From Proliferodiscus dingleyae (Eukaryota; Ascomycota; Leotiomycetes; Helotiales; Lachnaceae): 64,000 bases of DNA. The DNA is taken from NCBI GenBank assembly GCA_003988795.1, contig QYAK01000008.1, positions 1 to 64,000 of the forward strand, given 5' to 3'. Positions 10,563 through 19,673 of this stretch are shown in pieces. Position 1 is the first letter of the stretch. Every line of letters begins with the position of its first letter. The position numbers were made by a program, and so were the translations under genes. The notes below the pieces were generated by a model. The model worked only from the letters and a program-made list of their open reading frames with translations. It did not search any database and was not told the origin of the DNA.

Positions 10563-11809
10563 ATGACACTCGTCAGTACTCTGCTGCATGTCACCAACTT
10601 CCGCAATCCATTCCTAAGGACGCTCATCCCTTCAGTCGGAGCAGCCTTTGCAGTCCAAGCAGCTGTAGCCATTCCATCCATGATTGCACAGACTGAACGA
10701 TTCTACGACTTGTCAGGCTCAGTAACCTATCTGTCTGTCACGGCGTTGAGCTTGTACTTGCCTACACTGAGAGCTAGAGCTGCCGCGTCGCTAGCCGGGA
10801 AGGCGGCACCTGCATGGCCGCGTCTGGTAGATGCATTCACGGGAAAAGGAGGGCCTAATGGATTCAATTGGAGACAGGTTGTCGTGAGCACTGCTGTCGC
10901 CGTGGTGAGTGATGCGTTCATCTAGGAGATGTGTTAGAGCTCACGTGCTAACAACTACTGTTAGTGGGCTACGAGATGTAAGTTCTTTTGATTTAGGATT
11001 TGGTTGGAACCCCGTTACTAACAGATGACAGTGGGATCATATCTCTTCCAAAGAGTCATATCAGATGGAAAAGATTCCAGGTATGAAGTTCCTTGCTTAT
11101 GAGATTCGATCAAATCTGACTATATCAAGATTTGATGAGATCAAGAAATCTCCCCCAAAGTTATTCGGTGCTTTCATGATACAAGGTGGGCTAAATAACC
11201 AACTTTCTTTATGGTGCCCTAATGTAACATAGCGACATGGGTGTCACTCTGCTTGATGCCCGTCCTAGCACTGAACTCCATCCCGCATGCAACACTAGCA
11301 AGTTTACCTGTGCTCGGCGCGACCGACATCATCGGTCTTCTTCTCTACGTCGGCGGTCTCGGTTTCGAGATCGTGGCTGATAGACAGAAGAATGCGTGGG
11401 TACAGGCGAAGAAGCGCAAGGAGCACGACGAGGACTTCATGACCCAGGGTCTCTGGGGTAAAAGCCGGCACCCTAACTACTTCGTAAGTTTGCCCCGCAA
11501 TCCTTCGTCCTTGAATGTCGTTGATAGATTTGGCAGGGTGAGTCTACCCTCTGGACGGGCATCGCCACTACAGCAGGGGGTGTTCTTATGAGCAATGTTG
11601 GCCAAGTTGGAATGGGTCTCTCAGGTCTTGGCTACGGCAAGATCTTAGCACTTGGAATGAGTGTGATCAGTCCAGCATTCATAACTTTCTTGCTTTTCAA
11701 GGTCTCGGGTATTCCTTTGAGTGAGAATAAATATGATGAGAGGTATGGGCACCGCAAGGACTACCAGGAATGGAAGAAGAATACACCAATATTCATTCCT
11801 AAGTTTTGA
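10563..11809 (+). CDS. DUF1295 / steroid 5-alpha-reductase-like integral membrane protein
   Basis: Predicted 327-residue multi-pass membrane protein of the DUF1295 family, related to 3-oxo-5-alpha-steroid 4-dehydrogenases and isoprenylcysteine methyltransferases. Exons: 10563-10904, 10965-10977, 11032-11080, 11130-11185, 11233-11483, 11537-11809; they sum to 328 codons. Exon 2 is only 13 nt and supplies WATR of the conserved WATRLGSYLFQRV segment. The C-terminal half has the family signature: LYVGGLGFEIVADRQK, then GLWGKSRHPNYFGE (cofactor-binding HPNYF), and ends in KYDERYGHRKDYQEWKKNTP. Several hydrophobic segments are visible. Probably ER-resident and possibly NADPH-dependent, but no fungal substrate can be assigned. 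Confidence 0.85.
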
Positions 11810-13468
11810 ATAAGCTAGATCTTAGAAGAGGAAGGGGCTGGAATTAAGAACTACACTGGCAATGGCATGCTCTATCTTTTAAGATTGGTCTGGACACAAA
11901 TTATTCACTCTACAAACCACTTGTCCTCTTCCATGTTAGAAAACCTTCTCTCATATGCTGCATTAATGCTATCTCAGTATAAGCACAGTTTTTCCGTTGC
12001 CTCGGGTGGATATAGATCATTAAAGGGGACCAACATTGGAATTGGCCTTTTCCATCGTTGCTGAATCGATAGGTTAGACCTCCTACATATCAAAATGATA
12101 GCTAACTGGGAAACGCGACGCGGTATCTTGCGGAATAATTTGTCTTGGGCAAGAAATGACTAAATACCAGCCCAGTGATCGATGTTCTTATTTTTTGGAA
12201 CCTTCAGCTCTCGCGAATAACGATATGCGGATTGAGAGCTGGCGGTGAGAGAGAAATGCCTCTTGGGCATTCTGTGAAACTTGGAGCGGGACTGCCAAAT
12301 GAATCATATACACCGCTCAGTGATGTTCTTTGGAGGAAGTACTTGATATTCCTTAAGGTAAGAACTATCTAAAGGGAAATCCCTAGGCTTTATATACAGG
12401 TCTAGGGCCAATTTACACAGGTGTCTGAATACACGAGTGTGTGAATACATATGTGAATATATATCCTAGAGTCTTGATTCAACACTCAGTGCTATAACAG
12501 CACTGGAAAGACTTAGACTCAATTGGGCATATGCCTATAGCAGTCTATATGATTGCGTGCTATCACCTCCAGCCTCAGAAGAATCTCGAAGCTCCCCAAA
12601 AACAGCTCGCCGTCCTTCCCAGAGGTATAAAGCTCCAGCCCGTCCTGCCCATGTTTCCCTTACCCTCTTCCTCCCTTTCCAAAAGCATTGCGTTTCTAAA
12701 AGCATTGCGGAGAGCCAAGAAGTCAGACCTCGCTTGAACAATTTTGAAATTCGGAATCGAGGTTCGGTCACGTTTAGTAGAGGTTGTCGCAATGTGGCCC
12801 CCCAATTTGGAACCTCACGATCCGAGCACTGGCTCGACCATAACTCAACCAAATGATCCTGTGAGTGCGCAATTTTCTAAGGATTGAAGCAAATGAAATC
12901 ATGCAGTCTGTCGATTAAAGAAAGAAACAAAATTTGCTAATGCACTTGCGTAACCATAGTATTATGGGAAATAAATGATGGCTACAGCATGTGTGAAGAT
13001 AAATGAATGTTGTCAGGCATGGTCCACGATGGATGGTCGTTGGGAGCACAGAATGAAGCCGTGGATAAGCGCATCGTGAGGCCGAGGATACCCGCGGGTC
13101 AGATTTGGCTGCGGTGTTGTGACATCTGCTACGTTTGCCAATACCTATTTATCGCAGCAAACAATTCGATGTATTCATTGGATTTGAGGTAGTCATTTGG
13201 GGCGCAATAACTAAGTTTGCCCAGAGTACATAATCCTACACTTTCCACAATTCCCTCACCGAACACGTGAGTCTTGGAAGAGTTCGAGGTGAACTCTGAC
13301 GACCGGCAGAGACATACCCTTATATTATGCTTATTGGTAGCCAGAAGTCCTCTTTCTATAGTTCAGTTGTGCATTCTCTATCAACCACTTTCGTCTCCAT
13401 CCCCACATATTCACACCCAACAGGAAACTGACATTCTTGCGATGTACATCTGTTGAATAGCCACGGAG
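11810..13468. other. 1.66-kb convergent intergenic region without a recognisable gene
   Basis: Lies between convergent stop codons. Both strands carry overlapping open frames at 12531-12856, but none resembles a known family. An AT-rich stretch near 12420-12475 contains repeats of gtgtgaataca-type sequence, and a short palindrome (gtgctataacagcac) sits near 12490. I see no terminal repeats, target-site duplication or transposase signature. Confidence 0.4.
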
Positions 13469-14884
13469 TTAGTAACATATGGAAAATTGCTCGTGACTAT
13501 ATGCTGATTGTAGGTACATATCTTCTTCTTGATCACCACTCTCAAGGGGAGGTTTCTTACCTCTAGCAAGAAAATCTGCGAGTCCTTCCCAGTTTTCTGG
13601 TATTTCGCAGTTGAATTTCTCTCTGAACATGTCCTCAATATCTGTTGGTTTCGAGGCGTCTAGTACTCTGATGGGACCACTTCCAGGACAAGTCATCTCG
13701 ATCCATGCTAGTTGCTCCTCTCCGCAATCTCTGTACTGCTTTCTGACCCTAGTAGTATCTGGGTCCGAGGCAATACGCCAGGTCTGCCAGCCCCGCTTGT
13801 AATACTCTGGGAGGCTATTACGGCAAAGCGAGTTCGAAGTCAGAGCCATTGCTGGGATTTCTCTTAGATCGTTGACAAGGTCCTCTGGTCCAATGAATTT
13901 TGGAGGTTCTTGGACAAAATTCTTCTTTCTACTAGTGTGGTGATCCCCTACAAAGACTAGATCTTTGAGATACTCTTCATTTGGTGGCGGATTTATCGCG
14001 AGGTAGTCCCTCCAACGCGCGTCATCGAGTATTTCATGCGCGTAATTCCTAAAGTTTTGCATTTCTTGCTTCGATGGCGGTCTAATGCCCAAGGCATCCA
14101 TTTGAAGAAAATGCAATTTAACTCCTATTGCCGAGTTGAAACGTGGGCCAGGTTCCATCTCGTTCGCACAATGTTGCCAGAAAAACTCAAGGTCTGTCGG
14201 ATCTGTAAGAGTATGCTGAGGCTGTGTGCTCTTGTCGAGTTTCACTGGATATCCACTCGCAATTTGGCTGCTTGTTGTCGGAATATCAATATTTCTGCTT
14301 ACTAGCCCTGGAGATGGTCTTAAAGCTCCCTTTCTGCTGCCATTCTGACGTTTCCCTGCTGGCGACCAAGTCATGTGTGGTTCGCCGGTGTGAGGAACAT
14401 TATGCTCAAGGTCGGACACATGTTGCGATTGTTCTGAATCTATCACTTCAGAGCCAAATAGAGGTGGTGCGACGGGAGCTATCGACTGCTGGTGCGTCCA
14501 GTCATTGCTTGGCCTAACGCCTTGGAGAGTCGTTGCAAGACTGTGACCGACCCATTCTTGCTGTGACAGGCCAAGTTCAGGAATTTCATCTCCAGATCTA
14601 GATTCGTTGACTATGGTATCTTCAGCTTCGGAAGGAGCCAATGGTGATTCAAGATGTTCATAGTCACATTCTTGTGGTGGAGGACTCCAATTTGAGAGCC
14701 ATGAATCAACGACTGTAGAAGCATTTGCGCTTGATTCGATATCAATCGGTACTGACTGCTGACGTGCGAGATCTTCAGGAGATGAGGAAACGGAGTTGTG
14801 ATGAATAGATGTGGAAACAGTCTCTGCCCAATAGGTATCTGTTGTTGGGTGAGCTGCAGAGTTTCTGCCCCCGGGGATATCCAT
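13469..14884 (-). CDS. Hypothetical protein, no recognised domain
   Basis: Open frame of 471 residues from the chosen Met (MDIPGGRNSAAHP). The same frame stays open upstream to an ATG at 15148, which would add 88 residues. I prefer the shorter form because the extra stretch is rich in Cys, Leu and Ser, has no regular structure, and looks like leader. The N-terminal half is Ser/Pro/Gln-rich and probably disordered. The C-terminal half (from about DPTDLEFFWQHCANEMEPG) is a compact, Trp-rich region with segments such as EYYKRGWQTWRIASDPDTTR and EQLAWIEMTCPG, suggesting a folded domain I do not know. It lies immediately downstream of SDA1 on the same strand. An undetected intron at the 3' end is possible. 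Probably lineage-restricted; no function is proposed. Confidence 0.6.
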   Translation of the reverse strand: MDIPGGRNSAAHPTTDTYWAETVSTSIHHNSVSSSPEDLARQQSVPIDIESSANASTVVDSWLSNWSPPPQECDYEHLESPLAPSEAEDTIVNESRSGDEIPELGLSQQEWVGHSLATTLQGVRPSNDWTHQQSIAPVAPPLFGSEVIDSEQSQHVSDLEHNVPHTGEPHMTWSPAGKRQNGSRKGALRPSPGLVSRNIDIPTTSSQIASGYPVKLDKSTQPQHTLTDPTDLEFFWQHCANEMEPGPRFNSAIGVKLHFLQMDALGIRPPSKQEMQNFRNYAHEILDDARWRDYLAINPPPNEEYLKDLVFVGDHHTSRKKNFVQEPPKFIGPEDLVNDLREIPAMALTSNSLCRNSLPEYYKRGWQTWRIASDPDTTRVRKQYRDCGEEQLAWIEMTCPGSGPIRVLDASKPTDIEDMFREKFNCEIPENWEGLADFLARGKKPPLESGDQEEDMYLQSAYSHEQFSICY

Positions 14885-15295
14885 AATGCTGTCTTGGCAA
14901 GACCTACTTAGATACAAAGGAGGTGTAGCATACACATGAAGATAACTCCTGGCAACTGTACAAAAGATATTGTGTACATTTGATGGTCTAAGAGTATCAA
15001 AGACACCTTGGTGTAGTGCTGAAACGCTATCTACCTGGGCAAGAGCAAATGACCTCCACAGACTTGACAGGATAGGAAGCTTCGACCCCTTTCTCGCTAG
15101 GAATAATCCAATTCCTCTGTTCTCTGTGTGAGGAGCATAACAAAGCACTGGTAGGATACGAAGAGTGATTCGGAAAGAAAACAGGCATTTGGCGTGGTAG
15201 TATTTGATATTGCCTCACTTGAGGTATTAAGGACAACTTCAAATTCGAGATCAAGTCAAGCGACCTGTGGGAGAACTGAATGCTAGTTGCTAGCT
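14885..15295. promoter_or_regulatory. Upstream region of the hypothetical gene and SDA1 3' flank
   Basis: 411 bp between two tandem minus-strand genes. Most of it is the open upstream extension of the hypothetical protein's frame, here taken as 5' leader. Confidence 0.35.
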
Positions 15296-17654
15296 CTACA
15301 TCCCAATATTTCCTCTCTTTCCACCCTTTTTACTTCTTTCGATGTGGCTCTGAAGGACTCGTTTCGTTTGCACCAAGCTCCTCTTCTGCTTGTGTTTCGC
15401 CTTACCAAGCGTCATCAGGAAGTTCTTCTTCCTTGCCTTCTCTTTATTCGTCGAACTCTTGCCTGCCGCCTCCTTTTTCGACTTTCTAATAGCTTGCGTA
15501 CTTTTATGTTCATTCCTATCACTCTTGCCCTCTTTCGCTAATGCAACCATCTCCTCTTTTGTGCTCTTTCGCAATTTCGAGAAGCCCTCAATTTGCTCCG
15601 CTGTCAGCGGGTCATCTGCATGTCGAGCAGCGAGTTCTTTTAAATGTTGAGAGTGCGACTTTTTGCCCATAGCTTTGTTAAGACTAGCTTCTAATCGCAA
15701 TTCTTGGAGCTTCGCAAGATCAGCTGGAGTGAGGATCTTCGTCGTCGCCAGTTTCGAGATTTTCTGTTCTAGGACTATGTCTGCGGTTTCTTTCTCTTCG
15801 GTTTCGGCTTCAGCAAGTTTCTCTAATCTGGCCCTCTTTGCAGTGGGTTGTTCATCTTCACTATCGCTGATCTCAATCTCAGCGTCGCTTTCGACATTGA
15901 TCCAACCACCTGAATCACTGCTGGCATCTGATTCTGCGTCCCAATTGTCCCATCCGGCCTCTTCCTCAGCTGCATCTTCGTCATCTTCTTCATCAGAGCC
16001 GACCTCCTCAGGTAATCCGCGCTCAACGCGTTTTCGTTTCCTTTCATCGGCTTTCCATTGTTCGAGGAGCTCCAATCCCTCGATGCCACCTGCGTCTTCC
16101 TCACCAAACCTCCTTTCTTTGATCAAGCCACTCTTGATGCCCATTGTTGCCACCTTACCTCTATCCCTCTTCTTTAGTAAGTCAGCTCCAACCTCCCTAT
16201 ACAATGATAGAAGTCCCTTCGCCGCCATCATGACACCCTTGTCTTTGCTCTTTCGGTACATAATCAAATCTTGCAATAAGGTATCGTTCATAGCTAATGG
16301 CTGACGGACACAAATCTCTCGTATAGCATTGAGACCAGCTGATGCGACTTCCGAAGCTGAGGCTTCCGACACAAATTCATTCGCAATCTTCTGAACGAGA
16401 GGCTCCAGGGCATCTGGAGGAACCAGATTATGTGACGCTTGAGCGAGGGAAGCAAGGAACGACGTTACGGATGGCTGTCGTGGCGTGAGAAATTTGGTGA
16501 AGTAGGAATAGAGTGAGATAACAGTCAGCTTGTGCAATCCGACTAATCGTGATACGAGCTGCAACACAAGCAGTTTCTGCTCTAAATTGAGTTTCGATTT
16601 ACTGTTTTGTAGATGTTTCGAGAAGAGCGATTCGGCGAAGCCTTGAGGGTCATGTAGTAAATGTAATGCCGAGAAGTTGAGAGGGTGTGGTTGGTTCTTT
16701 TTCTTTTCGCTCTTTTTTACCTTTCTGATAGCTTCATCCACGCGGTTCTTGGACTTCTTGCTCTTCTTGTTAATACCAGCTTGATGCTTGAGCTTGCCGA
16801 TATCGACACCTCCCTCTTCATCACTACTCTCATCTTCAAGCTCCTCTCTCTCTTTGTCTCCCCCTAGGAAGAACCTTACACCTCCTCCAATTACCTTCTC
16901 ATTATCTGCTAAGCTGGCCTCTCTCATGATCTCGACAGCCTTTGCATCGGTCCATATTTGACGCTTCCACAATTCTCTTGTGATCTTGACAGCCCAGATA
17001 CCCTTAGGCGATGCTCGATCCGAAATGAGGAGGTTGAAGAGTGCGGTCTGTATAATTCGATTTAGGCGGTGATTGGTGGTCTTCGAATTCGATGTTTTTA
17101 AGTCTGAGAGAATCTTTTGGAAGAGCAAAGTTCGTAAAGTCTTACTTGGGGTGGCTACGAGAATGGGGAACAGGGTATTGAGAAGGCTGGAAGAGTCTAT
17201 GATATCTTTCCTTCGTAGAAGCACCAGGCTTCCTACAATCTTCTCCCGCAATTCACTTTCAAGCTGTGCATGATGTAGCGTGAGAATTGTCTTCAGATCT
17301 TCGGGGAATTCAGCGGTATCTTCTGAAAAGCAGTCCGCTACGTGCGCAACGAAATCGATGAGGTCGCGGAAAGAGACGATTCCTGTCGAGGACGCTGTGC
17401 CGGGAGACGATAGAAATATGTCCCGCTGGGATTGATACTGTCCATATTGATTCAAAAAATCTTCGGTATATGATCTGGAACGTATTAGGCTCCATCCCTT
17501 CTCCAATAGCAAGGGTAGACTCACTTGGGGTCTCTCCGGATTTTGTATTGTAGATTGGGTCTACAAAATTCAGTGGATCGAATAAAAGCCTGGATGACAT
17601 AACTCACAGATCCGCATCAACCTTCTCCAATGCGCCGACTCGTTTCCTCCCCAT
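15296..17654 (-). CDS. SDA1: Sda1, 60S ribosomal subunit biogenesis/export factor
   Basis: Predicted 753-residue ortholog of Sda1, an essential nuclear/nucleolar protein needed for late 60S pre-ribosome maturation and export, and for passage through G1. Exons (minus): 17654-17608, 17560-17525, 17474-15296; they sum to 754 codons. The first two small exons rebuild MGRKRVGALEKVDADLPNLQ and QYKIRRDPKSYTEDFLNQYG, which is the diagnostic Sda1 start. The NUC130-type N-terminal region follows, then a Lys-rich linker (KKSKKSKNRVDEAIRKVKK) and the HPLNFSALHLLHDPQGFAE block. An acidic segment (DEEDDEDAAEEEAGWDNWDA) precedes the C-terminal SDA1 domain ending in RAIRKSKKEAAGKSSTNKE-type basic sequence, a likely nuclear localisation signal. 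Length matches fungal orthologs. Three CACGTG sites lie upstream. Confidence 0.95.
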
Positions 17655-17923
17655 CTTTACAAAATACACGAGGTAAGTTGTCAGGCTCGCTCGGCAGCAT
17701 TTGAGATTCGGGATCGCAAATTATTTTGAAAATTGCATTGCTATCTGTTATCTTAGCGCGATAGCGATCCATGCTACTGCGCTGCGCTAAATTATTGGGA
17801 CTTAGTTCACGTGCCTCGCACTCCTTTTCAAGCAATACGAAGCCGCCGTGCCCGCGGCCTTGCTTTCGGATATAAGCTAGACCACGTGACCAAAACATAA
17901 TATTATTCGGCGTCCTCGAGATC

Positions 17924-17956
17924 GGCTAGTCTTGCTGCGCAGCAGCAAGCCTAGCC
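17924..17956. repeat. Imperfect inverted repeat, 15-bp arms
   Basis: Arms 17924-17938 and 17942-17956 are complementary except for one position, with a 3-base loop. It could fold as a strong hairpin in either strand. Confidence 0.85.
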
Positions 17957-18044
17957 TCTCTCTCACACGCCTCCCGGCGGGCCTTCCTATTACTTTTACT
18001 TGTATTTTGGTTTGTTCTAGTCATATGAAGCGTCGGCTAAATAA

Positions 18045-18064
18045 CCTTTGGCTAGAGCCAAAGG
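18045..18064. repeat. Perfect inverted repeat, 9-bp arms
   Basis: cctttggct (18045-18053) pairs with agccaaagg (18056-18064) across a 2-base loop. It is immediately followed by the first copy of a 14-bp direct repeat. Confidence 0.9.
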
Positions 18065-18065
18065 C

Positions 18066-18156
18066 ATATCCGAAAGCATGGGACCTAGCACGTGATTTAA
18101 AAAGTCCCAGAACATGGAAATCTTTCGTCATAAACTTCGTTTATATCCGAAAGCAT
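18066..18156. repeat. 14-bp direct repeat, two copies 77 bp apart
   Basis: atatccgaaagcat occurs at 18066-18079 and again at 18143-18156. It is an exact match in otherwise non-coding DNA. Confidence 0.9.
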
Positions 18157-18464
18157 ACCTTGTGTGTCAAACGTGTCAAAGAATCGTGTGTAGAGGATCT
18201 AATTCAAGTGCATGAAGGCATCTTCCGTATATGAGTATGCTTATATATTTTCTTTATCAGTCATAAAGCTCTGAAAAGCGTCCCGTTTCGTCAAAGTACA
18301 GTCTCAGCGTAACCAAGATGTGTAACATTGTCTGGCTTATTCTTCAATCTCATTCCATTTGTACTTCAACAGGTCATGATAGGATGAAATTCCATACACC
18401 ATCCCAACACCCTCGAAAGTTAGATACAACGTGGAGCAACGCAGCAGTCCCTGGGATATTTCGT

Positions 18465-19178
18465 TCAATCGTCGATCGTCCGCCGATTAGCATCCCAAGT
18501 GGCGTCGCGACACTCATAGCGATGATGTTGATGATGGTCTCTCTTTGATTCTTCTGTCGGAGCCCAGAACCAACCCACCATCCCATGATGAACGGCTTTT
18601 GTAGGGCCGCCTACCCCTTTATCTATCTTTCTCTGGCTCCTGCTATCACTACAAACACTTCTATCTCGCTCTCCTCGGTGCTGCCTGGTCCTTGCCCTTT
18701 GTGGCCTTTTCACTTGGTCATGCTTCCTACTCCAGCTAGCATCCCCGCCCCTTCTCCTTACTCGGCTCGATCTCGAACCTCGAGATCTATACTCTGAATC
18801 TGAGTCATCGTAAGAGGTGTATTGGGGCGGAACCCAGAGGGCCGACCGATTATTGAAGCAGCATTTGTAAATCAGAACGAAAATGACCAGAGCACCGAAA
18901 ACGGAACCAAGAGCTGCACCAATTGCAACACCGGAATCGTCACTCCTCCCACGAGGCACAAGAATGTGTGTAATATGGGAAGCTCTGGTGGTATCTGAAC
19001 TCGAGGAGATAGAGGGTACTGTAGTTGGCGTCGTGTTAGCGGTAGAATAACCAAAATTACCAATGCTCGTGAAGGTGGACGATGGTTGAGCGATTACGAT
19101 CTCATGAGGCGAGGCTGCGTTCTGCCTTTTATGAAGGCGAGCCTGTAGCGTGACCTGGAATTCAGGTACAGGTGCCAT
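18465..19178 (-). CDS. Single-pass membrane protein with basic Arg/Ser-rich tail
   Basis: Predicted 237-residue protein starting at MAPVPEFQVTLQARLHKRQN. The Ser/Thr-rich N-terminal part (about residues 40-80) resembles an O-glycosylated ectodomain. One clear transmembrane helix follows: GVAIGAALGSVFGALVIFVL then IYKCC. The cytoplasmic tail is strongly basic and Arg/Ser-rich and carries GMVGWFWAPTEESK near the end. Small proteins with this layout are common but unnamed in filamentous ascomycetes, as I recall. The frame is open further upstream to 19601, but that part is unlike coding sequence and is left out. The C-terminus could change if a small intron near 18500-18590 exists. No function is assigned. 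Confidence 0.55.
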   Translation of the reverse strand: MAPVPEFQVTLQARLHKRQNAASPHEIVIAQPSSTFTSIGNFGYSTANTTPTTVPSISSSSDTTRASHITHILVPRGRSDDSGVAIGAALGSVFGALVIFVLIYKCCFNNRSALWVPPQYTSYDDSDSEYRSRGSRSSRVRRRGGDASWSRKHDQVKRPQRARTRQHRGERDRSVCSDSRSQRKIDKGVGGPTKAVHHGMVGWFWAPTEESKRDHHQHHRYECRDATWDANRRTIDD

Positions 19179-19673
19179 TAAAGTGATGAATGCATTTGAC
19201 TTCCTTCCGAGTAAATTGTAAATTTGAGAATGTGCATCCTGAACATGATTGAGAATTGCATCATCTAGTAAATATAGGTAAAGAAGGGCGAGGCTCTGGG
19301 ACGCCCGACTATGGTTGAAGACACAGCCTGATGACGGACACTCTACACGGTGTTCGCGGAAGTGCAGGAAAATTTTCCGCGAAGGCACAGGGATATCCTC
19401 GAAGACACCAAAATGTGATAGCCTTGTCTGGTGATTGATCAGATATGTTGAGGCTTGCATGAGAGCTTGACAATCATAAGCGTTGTGGCGTTGCGCTGCT
19501 GTCAATCCGCATGACATGCATATCTGACGAACGAACCAATGAAATGTATCTCCATGTCTGTAGAGAGCGTGACAAGGTTGTCTGTTGCAAAAGTTCCTCA
19601 CGAGTCTCGAGGCTCTACTAAGGCGAAAAGCTGTAAGGTGGGGTCAATCATCAGTAGAGTCGCCAGTTTAGCT
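19179..19673. promoter_or_regulatory. Upstream region of the membrane protein and 3' flank of the Zn2Cys6 gene
   Basis: 495 bp between tandem minus-strand genes. Most of it is an open upstream extension of the membrane-protein frame with no family signal, interpreted here as promoter and leader. Confidence 0.35.

Larger units (their letters stand above)
17655..18464. promoter_or_regulatory. SDA1 upstream region with three CACGTG boxes and inverted repeats
   Basis: 810 bp between the SDA1 start and the stop of the next minus-strand gene. CACGTG occurs at 17808-17813, 17883-17888 and 18089-18094; such sites bind bHLH factors in fungi, which is known biology, but use here is inferred. The region also holds two hairpin-forming repeats and a 14-bp direct repeat, listed separately. 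Confidence 0.5.

Noticed and set aside
12360..12540. Possible solo LTR (AT-rich box, TATATA, short palindrome)
   Set aside because: No TG...CA ends, target-site duplication or second copy could be seen in the window.
14885..15148. 88-residue N-terminal extension of the orphan protein
   Set aside because: In frame and with an ATG, but sequence character differs sharply from the rest. Left as a possible alternative start.
18374..18586. 70-residue minus-strand frame overlapping the end of the membrane-protein gene
   Set aside because: It might be an alternative 3' exon, but no donor/acceptor pair gave a better-looking protein.
19179..19601. Upstream extension of the single-pass membrane protein frame (141 residues)
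   Set aside because: The frame is open but Cys/His/Leu-rich, with no regular pattern and no match to the downstream family layout; more likely leader or promoter.
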